A DNA stretch of 64,000 nucleotides from Eleginops maclovinus (GCF_036324505.1 NC_086365.1:11448655-11512654), one strand, 5' to 3'. Counted from the first letter of the stretch, positions 39,606 through 54,300 are shown. Program-made: numbers and translations. Notes: generated by a model from the sequence alone, not told the origin.

Positions 39606-40390
39606 TGATGCTAGTTCTAAGCGCCACGTATTATCAAAGTAGACACAGGAGAGCGCACACTTAAGGAATCATTTATGAGTTCATTCTATAACCAAGAGTG
39701 GGACTGACTTGTGTTTGTGTGTAGGGGACTGAATTATACACGCTATTCCCACAATTTAACTTCATGAATTTAAGCTAAAATGACATACAGCATGTGGCTA
39801 ACCGATCCCCCGCACAGGCACAATGTGCGGATGCCTTCAGGAAAGCACACACATTAAAATGCACTTCTGATATTCTATCCCACCTTTAAGGGCGGCATAT
39901 GCTCCCTTTTCACTCGCATTTAAAGGCCCTGGTAATTATCCCCCGTGTGATAGGGCTCTGGAGGGAAAAAAATGAATAGAACAAAGAACATCTCATCCTT
40001 TGTCTCCCTCCCTCTTTAATTCCCCAGCTCATTGCCGAGTCATAAAAAAAATGAGCCGCCAAACGTAACGAGGGGTTGAAATAAAAAGCTGTGTGAAGGA
40101 GAGGGGATTTGTCTATTTCTTCCTCTGTCGCCCTGCGAAATTTGGATTTCTGGATTGTGACAGTCGGTTTTATATTCTCTGCCTTTTATATCTCTTCTCC
40201 GTCCCTTTGTGTGTACGCCGCCTGAATTCATCCTCTTAAAATTCCTTCAAATCTTTTTCTTAAAATGAAATGCGATGAAAGGCCTACTGAAGAAACTTGA
40301 ACGTTGTTACATAGCGAGTGTGTGAAATGCTAAACTTGTTGCGAATCAACATCTGTGCTCAACATGTCCGTCTCCTTTTCTCTTTCCCAG

Positions 40391-40486
40391 GCTGAACCAG
40401 AGGGCTTCTCCCATTTCCACCTGTACGTGTGCGCAGCCTTCCTGGTGCGGTGGAGGAAAGAAATCCTAGAGGAGAAAGACTTTCAG
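40391..40486 (+). CDS. tbc1d22a: TBC1D22-family RabGAP, internal exon D
   Basis: This exon is exactly 32 codons (96 bp), phase 0 at both ends, so skipping it would keep the frame. It encodes AEPEGFSHFHLYVCAAFL, then VRWRKEILEEKDFQ. These are hydrophobic and charged helices near the end of the TBC domain. The acceptor is CTTTCCCAG at 40390 and the donor GTAACG at 40487. The VRW...EEKDFQ wording matches human TBC1D22A better than TBC1D22B as I recall them. The frame stays open for about 240 bases past the donor, but that part has no family resemblance and is read as intron. The downstream intron of about 18 kb is the longest complete one here. Confidence 0.94.
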
Positions 40487-41474
40487 GTAACGTGCACACG
40501 AGACGCAGGGGACGCCATAAAGCTTTACGCTCCAACGTCGGAGCGAAGCACACACACATGCAGGCTTTCGCACCCAGCTGCTGATGGTGATATGCTGTAC
40601 TCGCTCTACATCCCAGTAAATGTATCCGGGTTTGTGTGTGAAAACAAACAGACTACAGGCTGTCCATGGCCTACATACCTCTTCATTACCTCCCCAATCA
40701 TTAACTGTGGGGTTCAGAAGTCGTTGTGAGTGCATTAGTAGATGACAGTAGACAGCTGCCAGAAGGTGACTTTGGTTGCCAGCTCACTGGGGGGGACTTG
40801 GCTTTTTAACAGTAGCAACACAGTGTAATATCATCACACACAAACATCATCTCTGCTCTTAGGCTGCTCTCACTTCTTCTCTTCTTTATCTTCTTCTTTC
40901 TCGTCTCACATTTTCCCTACTTGACTATTCTTAAAGGGTGTCAACTTCAGAGCACTAATGCTTACGATTAATCTGGATTGACACCACTTGTATTATGTCT
41001 ATACTCTATTTTGTTTCACTTCTTCTGTGCTTCATGTCTTTTCATTGCTCACTCATAGGAGAAGTGTATAACGCCACAATAGAAGCAGGAAATAAAAAAC
41101 ACTGGTGCAAACTGACCTTCTGTCCTGATGTTAGTCAGCCGAGTGTAGCTGATCAATCCCGATGTTTAAACTTAAACTCAAGCTGACGTTAGCAGCAGTC
41201 TCTCCTCTGCTTGTTAAGTGAATCTTGTTCTTTCACGTGGCTGTGACTGACAGCGCCATTCATCCTCCCCTTTTCACAATACCTCACATGGTTATCTATT
41301 CTTCGGGAGATGCTGCCCTGATTCATTACACTCAAGTAAACACATGATGTGATCGATCAATCATTGTCATCTCATGGTTCTGTGGGGTCATCTATATTAT
41401 ATTCACATTTACCAAAAATGCAAGCACACTATCCTCCCAACTCCGCATCGCGTTCCTGGCTGGCTCGCCATACT

Positions 41475-41506
41475 GACTACCAAGTCTTGCGCCATGGGCA
41501 AAGTTT
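41475..41506 (+). repeat. 32-bp direct repeat, left copy
   Basis: GACTACCAAGTCTTGC followed by GCCATGGGCAAAGTTT. It matches 42575-42606 at 31 of 32 positions, and similarity extends a few bases to the left (GCCATA) with one indel. Confidence 0.85.
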
Positions 41507-41999
41507 TCCTCATGGTGAAGATGAGAGGAAAAGAGGAGGCGTAGAGGGAGGAGAGGATTAGGGTGGCAATGAGGGGGTAGGGAGAGTGGGAAGAGACAAA
41601 AGCACACATTAAACTTTAGTGCAACGGAAGGGAAAAAAGAACGCAGTTTTTGAAATGGTGTAGCACACTTTCTTGTAGCGTTACAACCCCTACAACGTTA
41701 TTCTAAAGACACAATGTTACAGATGATTAATTAAAGCTGACTATGCATCGGGCTGCAGCTTGCACACGCTTGAGGCTTAAAGGCTATAACAACCTTTCAA
41801 AATGCAAACGATAAGCGATAGGTTTTATATCAGTGGTTTCAAAACAAAAGTAAGCAAAACTGCTTTCCTGAGGGTGAGGTTTTTATTAACGACTACTATA
41901 TATGTACTCCTTTACAGTGAACATACAGAACATCACATGTATTTGCATTTATCTCAATAATAATGTGTGATTTTTAAAATACTAGTAATAATAATAACT

Positions 42000-42480
42000 T
42001 CATTTATACAGCACTTATCAAAACGAAGTCACAAAGTGCTATACATGGATTAAGAACAGGCCGTTGAGGCGGCAACAAAGCATGTGGTCAAAATTCCCCA
42101 AACACACCCAATACAATTCTACAAAAGAAAGTAAAATGGAACATTAATGTTGAGTAAAACAGAGCGGTGTCATCAAAAGCTTTAATAAAAGAAGAAGTGA
42201 TTTAAAAGATGTCACTGATTCTCAGGCAGGTAGTTCCAGAGCTATGACAGAAAGGTCGGTCACTCGTTGTTTTGAGCCTGGTTTTGGGAAAAGACATCAG
42301 AGCCCTACCTGAAGATCTGAGACTGCTCACAGGCATAAGTGCACAACAAGTCAGTGAGGTAATCCAGAGACAAACCGTTAAGAGCTTTAAAAGTAATCAG
42401 TAAAATCTTAAAAATCAATTCTAGATAACACAAGGAGCCAGTGAAGAGAGATTAAACCAGGGGTGATGGGGTCTGCTTAT
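42000..42480 (+). mobile_element. Dispersed repeat (probable retroelement fragment)
   Basis: Opens with TTTATACAGCACTTATCAAA...ACAAAGTGCTATACA and continues through GGTAGTTCCAGAGCT, TTAAGAGCTTTAAAAGTAATC and GGAGCCAGTGAAGAG. I associate these blocks with a common fish dispersed repeat. A short related fragment lies near 2795. It contains no long open frame. Family name not assigned. Confidence 0.55.
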
Positions 42481-42574
42481 GTATTAATACTAGTATTACT
42501 ATTACTAAAATACTACTACTTCGTTGTCACTTTGTCTCTTTTTTGAATTGGAGAATACATTCTTGAAGCCATAC

Positions 42575-42606
42575 GACTACCAAGTCTTGCACCATGGGCA
42601 AAGTTT
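42575..42606 (+). repeat. 32-bp direct repeat, right copy
   Basis: GACTACCAAGTCTTGC followed by ACCATGGGCAAAGTTT, exactly 1,100 bases after the left copy. Confidence 0.85.
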
Positions 42607-44225
42607 AGTAATGTCACGTTGGATCACAGCAACAGTGAGTATTCTCGTCATGCTTGTTTTTATTTATCAAAACCACTGAGTTATCTTATTTCAAACTTCA
42701 ATGAGAAATGACCCTAAGCGTTTCAGAGGTCCCGCAGATCTGAGTTTGTCCTGTAGCTCCCCTTAGGCGCTAACACTGAAGAAAAAAGGAATAAAACCAA
42801 TACAATTACAGCTGATACAAGGGGGCCACTCCATCTTCTGTCACTCCCACCATATAATAAATCAGAAGAAGTCTTCAAAGGCGATAGCAGTGGAGGGTTG
42901 CTCTTCTAAAGAACCTGTGTTTTAGATGAAGGCCAGTTGATTAAAGCCGGTCCACCCACTGAGACACTGGAGGCTGTCGGAGTTTGAAGATGAGGCATCA
43001 ACTGACTTATCTCTTCATACTTTCATCCTCTTTTTTTACACCCTCTCCTCTATTCTCACTGCAGTTAAGATTGCTACTTTTTGTTGGATTCCATTTTCAG
43101 ATTGAATTTCAGATGGCTATAGGTTTTTTAAATGGATTTTTGCAGCGTTTTGAGCTTTGTACACGGAGAAGCCTCGCTAACCTTTATGTAGTTACAGTCT
43201 GCCCGCTCTTGCGTTTAGAAAAAAAGGGCAATCCATTTATGGAAATATTTATAATTTGAACATGACTTGGCAGGCATACTGAGAGCAGACCGAGCCTGTG
43301 GGGGAGTCAACAATGGCAGACTTGAGAATCATAATGAATTCAGTAAGCTCCTCGGCACCATCAGCTTGAGGACAGCTAGGTCAGCTTAATTTTTGATCAC
43401 AAGAATGGGAGACGCTTGTGACTTTACATCACTGGGAAGAAAAAGGGACATTTAATCTGTGCCGTTTTAATGTATTCCCTTCTTCTTGTTAGCCAGTGTA
43501 GCAGTGTGAGTCTATGCAAGCCAATGCCGGTCCACTGCTTGGCCAAAGTTTTCTCTTATCCAGTGAAATATCCTCACATCTACAAGATAAATTGTCAAAT
43601 GGTATTCAAAAATTCGTAGTTCCCAGAGAATGGATTTGCATTTCTTTAAAGAGCCACTGAGTTTTCCTTTACAGCTTTTCCCATCAGCCTTAGCTGTACT
43701 TTCTGTTTGTTGATCATTCACAAACTCACACGGTGAACTAGCTTAGCATTAACATCTTACAGTAGCACTGTCACTGTATGGGCAGCTCATTGGCAAAGTT
43801 CGAAAGGTTGCCAACTAAATCTACAGTGGGTCCGGTCCAGCCAACATGTTCTCAGGCATGCAACCCACAGTCAGTCCAAACTTGTTTGCATTAGCACTAG
43901 TTCAGGACATACACTCCTAAATAATAAAACGGATCATACCGGAGGAACATATACTCCTCACAGAATGCAAGAAACTGAAGAAAAACTTGCCTTATACTCA
44001 GTTGTTCTTTGGGCCTCAACTCCATAAAACCCTTGGCGTTGATTTAAAACAGGTTTGTAATAAAGACACATCTTTATTTCTAATTCCCCCCCTTGTTATA
44101 TTTGATCAAGGTTTAGTAAAACTTTGTCTGTTTCCTAATCTTTTCCCACTTGAGTAGACTATTAATGTTCTATCTGGTTATACAAACTCAACACTTGTCT
44201 CTTTTTACTCAAACACTCAAAAGGA

Positions 44226-44350
<125 letters not shown>

Positions 44351-44486
44351 ACAATCAGACACTGCCAAATGTCATCCTGGCATTTTCCCCTGCCCAGTAT
44401 ACAGCAAATGAGCTCTCATTGCCTATTTGTTTATGTCTTCACGGAAGTCTGTTGTTTGTACTTAATGGAACACAGATGTCGTCTGT

Positions 44487-44666
44487 GTGAGTGAGTGAGT
44501 GAGTGAGTGAGTGAGTGAGTGAGTGAGTGAGTGAGTGAGTGAGTGAGTGAGTGAGTGAGTGAGTGAGTGAGTGAGTGAGTGAGTGAGTGAGTGAGTGAGT
44601 GAGTGAGTGAGTGAGTGAGTGAGTGAGTGAGTGAGTGAGTGAGTGAGTGAGTGAGTGAGTGAGTGA
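44487..44666 (+). repeat. (GTGA)n microsatellite, 45 units
   Basis: A perfect GTGA tract of 180 bases, 138 bases after the CA tract. No interruption is visible. Confidence 0.98.
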
Positions 44667-47600
44667 GATTAAAACATGAAGTATCCTTGTGACTTTTGAT
44701 GGGGTTGTGGCTCCGAGTGGAAATTCCTCTTTTTCAGAAATCTATCGGCCAAATGTATTTGACAAAGATTAGTGTCAGTGAGGAAAGAGAAAAAGTTCAG
44801 ATTTCTTCTCTTCTCAGCTTTACCCGTTTAATTCCAATAGATTTCTGCCTGGGATCCACTGAGCCTCAGAGTTCAAACATAGGCCTGCCAGGTTTGTAAG
44901 GGCCAGTTGAACAGCTCTTATCTCCACAGGCTTTATCCAACAACCCTCACAGCATCCCGCTCCTCTCATGGTCCTCTCAATTTCATCTTTTGTTTTGTTG
45001 TTCCTGCTTCCTTCTGTCTCCATCTTTCATTCTGTTTCTCTTTCTTTCCCCCGCGTATCTCTCTGAGACTTCTTCTGGCTCTTCCTTTGGCACTTTATCA
45101 TTAACATCATGATTGAAGGACCTTCAGGGATGCCAGTCGAGCCCCCACTTAGGTCCAGACTGAAAACGGAAATATCAAACTAGATCGATTGCCGTCATTT
45201 TTTTTTTCATGGTCCCCAGAGGATCATGTATTCTGACAATGGAGATCAGCTGAGTCCCCTTCCCGTGCCACCGTGAGGTCTACGTTGTGGTTTTTAGTGA
45301 AAAATCTCAACGACTATAAATGTATTGATCAATTTCATTAGATATTCATGGTTCTCAAATGATGAGCCATGGTGCGTCTTGGCCTTAGGCGACTTCTTGT
45401 CTTCTTCCTGTCGATGTGAGGACATAAAATAGTTTAGGGCTTTTTAACTGTCCAAAGGCAATACCATTATTCAAGACAATCCAACACACCCATTAACAGA
45501 AATCAGTTTAGTCTTTTTAACCTACACCATGCATTTACACACGGCCTTCCAGCTCTATAATAAAGGTTTAAAACCTGTTCTCTTCCATCTACTTATCATT
45601 ACACTCATTTGCAACTCCAATTTTCCCAGGCCTCGAGGCCCTCTAGATGCTAGTTAGCAAAGCATAACATTAACAGCGTGTTGTTTTGTGTTATTGCAGT
45701 ATATTACTGCTTTGATTTAGATGGGCTTTGTTGTGAACCTCTAGTCTCATGAAATAACTCAATTATGACCATCCTGTTTATAAATCATATTGATTTGGCC
45801 TCTTATGAAAGCTGGAGTTGCAGGTTGAAACTCTTACACACAAGTTTTTCTTCAGACGTCAGTTTGTTTAATACATCCAACCCTCTAAATCTGCTCAGTC
45901 ACTGCTTTTCAGTCGAGCCCTGTGTAAAAGTGTGAACTAATTGTCTTTGTTGTAAAATGTCGAACGTGAGCTTCAGTGAATGACAAACTGTCACAGAGCT
46001 ACACGCTCCGGCTCCTGAGAGAGGACACGAATGATTGATTCACTTTAATAGTTTTTTAATTTAAAAAAGTAATTTAAAAAGGATAATTCATGCATTGTTA
46101 TCAAAACTGGTAAGGAGAGTAAATGTTAAATCTCCTCTCCTGGTTGTGGGATTGGATTGGTTAAGCTGCTAAATGAAAAGCAGGAGGAGTATGGCACTCC
46201 CAAAGCAATCTGCCTTCCCCCGTTCCACCTCGGCTAGCACACTACCGCTAACTGCAGGCCTGCAATGCAAGGATAAGTTAGTGTGTGCAGCAACACACAC
46301 ACACACTTTCTGTGTCAGTCAGACCCAGGTTCGCACAGACACGACAACTCAAGCAAACAATAAACACAGTCACAGGTAGACATATTATACAAAATGTATT
46401 AGCCTCATTACCCATAAGTCCACAGACACCAACAGGGCTTTGCAGAGCTGCCTTGACTATGGAACAAACTCCCTTAATTGTGAAACTGAACATCATCTGG
46501 GACAATGAGAAAATAGGCCAATGTGCATTTGAAAAGCCCTTAAGCTTCAGAAGCAATATCCATATTTTTTGGTGAGATTTTGAAATTTTAGCACAAATCT
46601 CAACTTGTTTGGTAGAAATGATCGAATCATGGCTGTTTTTTGCAATTTAGCCATTTATATCATTTGTTTTCAAAGAGGACATGATTAAAAGGGCTTTTGA
46701 AGGTGGTGCCCCTACTCTAATTGTCACTATTTGCAGTAGTTGTTGTTCCTAAGAAGGAATCTTTTGCTGCAACAACCCTGTTCAAAGAAGACATGGTTGT
46801 TTTTTTTCAAAATATTCAGCCGGTACGATGCATCATCAGCTTTGAAGTTGGCAGCGGAGATGCTACTTTGCAATTTTCCTAATTTTGAAAAGGCTCCATC
46901 TTCTAGCGCTCATCCGGGGTCGCGTCGCGCAGGAAGCATTTCCAGCAGGTCCAAACTTTCCTTTCCCTGGCCACATTAACTAGCTCCCATCCTTTTAAAG
47001 ACACCACTCTTGCACCATAGCTATTATTAAAATGGTTATTGGGTTCATCCTTACACTTCATAAAAGGTGGTTAAAGAAACAGCTGGGCACTCAATTATGC
47101 TTAAAATACCTACTTTATTAATGCTGTGATGTGTACGCTTTCCTAGAACACTAGTCCAATGCATTAGAATGTGTTTTGCATGTTCAAGGATATGAGTTCA
47201 TGTTCTGTGATGATTATTATTTTACATTAAAAGTCAAGCAGCACATGAAATAATCTGCTCACTTAAGTGTACATTCACAACAAAACTACAGCGCTATTCG
47301 TCAGCATTCATTAAATGGCCGTCATTCGAAACCTCTTGATCTCTTTAACAGAGTTTCCGTGAGATTTCATTAGCGAGCGCCGCTGAATAGTCCCCGTCGC
47401 GAGGCTCCCCCGTCGTCATCGTTAATGTGAGGCCAAGCGTTTTCGTGAAAGTAAACCTATTAGTTCTGTCTAAATGGAATCACTGTGTCACTACAGTTTT
47501 TCCCGAATTCTTGCTGGAGCAGCCGAAGCGAGGGCTGGGAGAGCAAAGGAAGGGAGGCTAAGATTTGTTTTCACTTTAATTAATGGTGTGTGAAAAAACG

Positions 47601-47914
47601 GGCGACCTATTGTAAATGTCAGCGTCTGTCCTCAGATCAGTTCTGCCGGCCCTGGGTTAGACCGCCTTGGCAATAAAGTAGAGGAGGGTACTCCAGAGGA
47701 ACCGCAGTGTTCTGGAAATGTCAGCACTATTTCAATCACCGCCACCAGGAACACGTTGTTTTAGATGAATTCTTATAATGCAGGGAATATGAAACCCTCA
47801 GATTCTTGCTTGGATTCAATTTGGCAAATGGTTGCTTGCCAGTTAGCTTGAGTTGTGAGTTGTTTTTGATTCTATTCTGTAGAGATTATGTATGTTTTAC
47901 AAAAACCTTGCGTT

Positions 47915-48310
47915 TTAAAGGGGCCCTTTTTTATGCTTTTTGTTGTGTTTTCCCTTTCCTGTAATGTGTTATATAGGTGTGCATGTAAATGGTCTGCAAA
48001 AGCTAAAATCCCAGTTTCCATCCAGTGGGAGTTTCTCTCACACACACTCCTCCTCCATTGGACTCTTCTGGTTACTTCATTAAGATAGTGACATCACTAT
48101 GTAACATGCATGCTTCTATTGGCTAGCGCTCACACATTGCGCATGATATGCAAAGGGATCAAAGACCTCTAGGCGATTGACCAATTACATCAGAGCCGGC
48201 CAGCTAACCAGTCAGAGCAGATTGGGCTCTGGTTTCACACAAATGGTGAAAAGAGGTGCTGCAGAACGGGCAGTGTGGGAAAAATAAAGAGCTTTTTGAA
48301 CATTAAAGCA
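47915..48310 (+). mobile_element. TIR-family element, right end truncated
   Basis: Begins TTAAAGGGGCCC and shares TTTTCCCTTTCCTGTAATG, CATGTAAATGGTCTGCAAAA, CCTCCATTGGACTC, AGCTAACCAGTCAGAGCAGA and GGGCTCTGGTTTCA with the inverted copy at 39175-39605. It is lost after GAACATTAAAGCATG, so the second terminus is missing. Its interior retains a segment around 48080-48160 that is deleted in copy 1. Confidence 0.75.
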
Positions 48311-51300
48311 TGTAAACCTGTCACAGTAGCCTTTAACTCTACCAATTAGACATATCTTCGTGTTCCTTTTGTATGTGAGGCAATAGCAGCTGATCATGCC
48401 AACTTTATTTTCTGCACCAATGAAGAGTTTTTACCCCATTTCGAACCCTAATTTAATCAGTTTGTTATTTCCCTGCCACCGCTCTGTATACTGATAAAAG
48501 AGAAAGAGACATTAGCATGTTTATTCACCCCAATCATTGTCCTAATTAAGCCATTATTTTTTGCCTGCTGACACATTTCACAAAGACCTCTTTTTAAAGT
48601 TTATTTTGGGGGGAAACTAAATGTATTCAGTCTAATTATCAGAACAAAGTGTGTCAGGACGCCAGGACAAATGCTTGAAAACTGGAACTCACACGGGCTA
48701 ATCAGGACATCTGGTCACTCTAGGTGTTTTACTTTGCCAACACATGCTGTAGGCTGCAAACAAAGTAGTCCACGGAGCCCTCTACTGGGAAAACCACTTT
48801 CCTCTGTTTTGATGACAAAGCCTTCCCCATGCACATTTGTATTTCTGTCATTTGATGACATGTGGTATGTTGTTATACATCACCCTTGGTCCATAACTGT
48901 GCCAGTCTATTTCACAGCTGATGGCTCCTCGTTGACTTGTAGGAAAGTTACGTTGTCAATCAAAGCAGAGTCAAATTGTTTTACAAAATATAAAGTCAAA
49001 CATTATTTTTGGTCATATTCAATCATAGCTTAATATTACGGTACATGCTAGGAACAGATATAACTGGGACCACTACAAGACACTGAAGGGGATCACTTTA
49101 TATCTCATATTTAACATGAACACTTTAACAACCTGCACTCTATGTGCCAGCTTTGGACTTGGAAGGCAGGTATAGATATCTATTCATATTAATTTTCACT
49201 CGTCTGTATAAGTGTAAACTCAACTGCTCCTTGTTTTACAAAAAAATGCAGTTTATTTTACATTTGTATCCTTTTTAAAAATCTTTATACCCCTCTTACG
49301 CGGTGGTGACACCTACATTTTCCTACAGGAAACAATAAATATCTCTTTATTTTATATTTGATTATCTTTTCTTATCTTATATGTCAGATTTCTGTAGCCA
49401 CAATTTACAACATTGAACCTGAATTCTCTTTTTCTCTTTTCTGCACGAGCAATAACAAGTAGCCAGCAAGCAATGTCTGCTAAAGAGCTCCATCCCTCCT
49501 CTTATTAATTCCATATTTTCCCCTCATTTATCATGACAAGATCTCCTCATTTTCTCCCCCATGACTTTCTCCCCAATCTTCGCTGATATAAAGCAGAGTC
49601 TTCTTGCAGCTTCTCTGATGGATGGCACTGTTTACAGTGTAGAAATGGAGACATGACCACCTTTGCTAATAATCACCCGGTTGATTGAGTGCTGCGCCCA
49701 TATGAATCTATTTGTGCCAAATACAATGAAGACGATAAAAAAGAGACGGGGCTTATTGTGATGGGAGTAATTATGTAACCCAAAACCCCACCCTGCCTTT
49801 TATTCTGTGACATCCATCTTTCATACATATAGTCTCTCCATCCCTGACAACCAAACTAAACTTCAGTCAAATTGATGTTTCGGTGACCAAAGCTGCATGG
49901 AAAGTCAACAGCGATAAGTCGAGGTGATTTCTGCTTATATATGTACACCAATTGTTTTTTAGATATACTTGTGTTGTTGCTCTGTTGATCATTGCTTTTG
50001 AGCACAAGTTAGCCATTGCATGAGTCTCCACGAAGTATTCATCAGCTCAAAGCCACCCTGTGTGGGAGGATTAGCTTTCGTTGGGTCATTGCTGAGGTCC
50101 CCAAAAGAGAGGCACAAAGACATAGGAAGAGTCAGAGTTTTATGTCCTTTTTTGCCCTAAGATAACAGAATAACAGTATTGTTCTGTCAGCCAACTGCAT
50201 GCCCGCCTGCTCAACTCACTTAAGACATAAAAACACCAAATAAACAGCCGTATCGACCCACTTGAGAGGGATAAACACTGCAGCAGCAGGAGAAGGGAGG
50301 AATGGATTTTTAAGAGAAAGAAGAGAGATTTGAGGAATGCGGCAGGTCATGAACTGACACATAAATATTGAATTTTAGATTTAAATGCTCTTATATGCAG
50401 TCCAAGCGAGAAGTTAGGCATTTCTGCTCCTGGGTTTTTTTCTTTCTTCAGGGATCATGAACCCTTGATTAGGATGGCCTTTCTCTCCCTGGGTGATAGC
50501 TGGAGTTGTACGAGTAAAGCTGGGGTAGGGCTTTTTTGGTTTGAATGCGTCACTGGGCAGCTCCATGATAACCTTTCTTTTTACCTTTTCTAGAATACAA
50601 TACTAGGTCACTTTTTCAGATAATTTTTGTTCAATATAAGATACTGTGTCATTTGTTTTTGACATACGATACCACTCAGTACGGTAAAGTGTAACTGGCT
50701 TCTACTTGGTAAAGTGCCTCTTGATCTGTTAATACCACCATTTTTGCCATTATCAGCATGGTATTTGAAGTGTATAGATCAACAACAGACTCGATTGCAG
50801 TGGATTGGCTCATACATTTCTGAAGTACTTTTCCATGTTCGAAACGGTGTGAAAACTAACGGTGCTAACGGATGAAGCGGAAGGGGCAAATGCATAAATA
50901 TTGACTGCTCTTGAACTTTGAAATTATACGTGCTGAAAAGTGAAACTTTTCAAGCAGGGTGAAATATCACCGTTAATGCTTCACTACACTGAGAAAGCAC
51001 AGACAACTGCTGTAGCACTTAGATTGCTTCCGGCTGCATTTTTCCAGAGGTTGTGAACTTGTCACTGGGCTGGCATTGAATGGTACAGAACGGGTGCAAG
51101 GCTAAAGCCCGCTGTGAACGGCTGAGAGTAAAGAAACCCAAGTTATTTCACAGATGTAACTATTATTTATCCTTCAGTTTGAATTCAAGCCATTTAAAAT
51201 ACATTATTTTCCGTGGTGCTGTTAGTGGCTAGAGTATCTGAATGATAACCTCAGCGCTAACACCCACGCTCGTGTGTACTGAAAGCTTTCATCCAATCTG

Positions 51301-54300
51301 TCATCCATTCCCATTCACACTCCCACAGTATTTAAATTACTGAAGGTTGAACCCACATCCCACATGTCCCTTATCTTTTCCCTTTTAGAAAATGAACCGC
51401 AGGACTTTATGAATTAATTGCATTTACACATCGAGGACTGACGGTGACCTGCTGCACATGCATGATAGAAATACAACACTGACAAATGAGATAATTGTTT
51501 ATTTACTGATTCTTCTTTATTTTCCTCCTAGTACTGCACGGTAGTTACTTAAACCTTGGCTCTGTACTTTCATAAATCACGTTTCATGTTTTCCATGCTT
51601 TTCTGCGACATTTTGCAGTTCAAACACCTCTGTACACTAACGCTTCTGCTTAAAAATGACTTAAGTCTTTAATTCCAGATCAGATTGGCAGTATAAATCC
51701 TGTTTGTTATCTTCCTGCCAAAGCAGATCCAACATCTATTCCATGGATATCACATAAATGCAGAACAATGGAACATAATTGTACCGTGTGATGAGTTTGG
51801 GCACTACTGCTTCATGCAGCGCTGTCAAAAGGACAGCACAGTTTTCTCCAAGTGTGCTAAAGACAGCTGAAAGCACCCCACTTGCCCCGAGTACCAAAAG
51901 AGAACTCCCCTAGAGACAGCTACTGACATTTTCAAGACAAAAGACAGGCGAGGTGTGAGTGTGTGTCTCTGTTTTCTATCCGCTTAAAACTGAACCTGAC
52001 ACGCCTGCAGAGCACAGTTTCTTCCTTTGGTCCCTTACTACAACAGTGGAATACATTAAAGCTGCGAGGATGATATAGGTGCTGCTATAGTACGATAATG
52101 TAAAGAAAAAAATAGTAATAGGCATTGTACACTTAAAGTTTGTAATAAATAAGGATTTGATCAAAGCCGCTAGGGAATCATTAGTGCTAAACATGCTCGT
52201 CTTATGGGCGATTAAATGTGTACACTGTTTATCCGTCTCTGAAAACATTGAAATAGGTCAAGCCCACAATTTACATCTATATAGGGATTTTGGCTGCATT
52301 AAACCAAGCAGCATCATTATCCATCCTGATATTTGGTAGTTTACTATTGTTTTCTAATGAAAAGAGATCATTTTGACTGGGCAAGAACAATATAAAATAG
52401 CTGCAATCCAGGTCTTAATTTAAAATGAATTATATACACTTTTTTGCCAAATCAGGATCACAGTAAGAGGTATTACACATGAGTAAAAATACAATATAAA
52501 AGAAGTAAATATTTATAAATATTCTCAGTGGAAAAAAAGACAATTAAAGTAAATAATTAAAAATATAAAATAATACAGAAATACGAATTAAAGATTATGA
52601 AAATGTGCAAAGTAGATGCAGTTATTTAAAATAAAATGCACTGAGGTAGTAAAGGCCATAAATATTAAGTATTATGATGCCTTAAAAATCATTAAGTCTG
52701 GTCCTTTTAATTATTATTAATTATAGTTATTAATCAAATGCATTATGACTGTTAATGAGTGCTTATACCTATCATCGTACAGTCCAATATTTAGATTTAA
52801 ACACATAGCTATATTTCTTATGTGTTCTAGACATGGGAGTGGCTCTGAACTTTACTTTATCAACAAGATCAGTTATCTGTGTAAAGTGGTGTGTAATCTA
52901 ACCCCCCCTCCCCCACTCACATTATACTGCAGGGTGCTACGGCTGTATTAATCCACCTAGCTTTTTACCAAACAGCCTTCACAAGACAACTTGGCATTAC
53001 CATGCTACGTCAGCTCTTACCTCCGCATGCTACAGTGCCCCACTCCTACATTAGCACCCACTGTTTGCCAGAGTGCCCATTTTGTGTAATTATACGAACT
53101 ACAGCAAGCTAATGGCCCCGACAGAGCCGTGCCCAGGCCCATTACACCTCGGGGTGCTGCAAAACACCATTACCACTAGCAGCAGCAGCCGCCTGGAGCG
53201 TTGGAACACGGCAGTGACAGTGTGTGATGGAGAAACCTCAGTGGTGTTCTTGTAGATACGTTGTTTGAAGAGGTAGTTACATGCATCCAAGAAATACAGG
53301 GACTAAATGCCATTTTAGCCACATAAGTGCATTAGTTGGTATGATTGTGTCTCTACCATCTATCTCATGTTTTTTTTTTTAGCGGCACGCTGTGGAGAGC
53401 TGTAGTTGACACCGCGGGAAAGACCACAAGGCACCTCGCAGGATTTTTGGCAACCCATTGCACTCACTTCACTTAGCACCGTCTCATTCTGCCAGCAAAT
53501 AAACTCTCACAGGAAGAGTGGGCTTTAATTGTGTGGCTTTTTGTTCTTTCGCTAAAAGAGTCAGCGGCTCTTCCCATTTTCTGCTGAGCATGTGCCGCTT
53601 TTTATGTCACACGCAGGTTAAAACGACAGTTGCTTTGAATCTGTGCGCAACCATTATGTTATCCCATTCACTTTCCGAAGAAAGAGCCTGAGCACTGACT
53701 CTATTGACAATCTGCTTTCCCCTAACTATCAATAGCCATTAGCCACTTTAAGCCCCGCCAAGCGTAGGAGATGGAGAGCTAATTGTGTTCCTTTTGTGGC
53801 GTACTGTATGCATTAATGGTGGATCAATGTGTTTGTGAGTATTGTGGGATAAATGCATATTGAAGCTTCAATAACCACAAGCACCCACTCACACACATTT
53901 CTATTTCCTGTCTGCCTTTACGTTAAATGTACTGTTTGGTCTCGTTCACTCATTCTTCCTGCCCACAAACACAAGCTATACATTCATTGGATTTCATGGC
54001 TTTTTTTTCACACAAACGCACACACTCCTCCGCACAGACTCATGGCCTCTCAGCGTGGAGTGTTGCCACCTGTGTGGAGTGGAGTGGATACAGCGTTCCC
54101 CCCTGACAGCGAGATGTATGCAATTAAACCGTATTAAAGTCATTAGCCCAACAGAAGTGATAGCCGGCAGATGGTTACCGCGCAGAAATATGCTCCTAAT
54201 GAAGCTCCTCAGTCACTATGGGTGTGTACTTGTGTGTGCGCCGGCGAATGTGTGTGTGTTTGTTTGGGTGTGTTGCCTTAACAACTGTAACACTCCAAGC

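Larger units (their letters stand above)
29821..40390 (+). other. Intron C-D, about 10.6 kb
   Basis: GT-AG intron between exons C and D. It opens with a CA tract at the donor and holds two TIR-family elements (30343-30517 and 39175-39605). A TG tract lies near 34550-34577 and a GACA tract near 34900-34935. The 181-codon open frame at 30121-30666 spans one of the TIR elements and is not a gene. Confidence 0.85.

Noticed and set aside
40355..40729. Extended coding exon D
   Set aside because: The frame is open past the GTAACG donor but family resemblance stops exactly at the donor and resumes at exon E.
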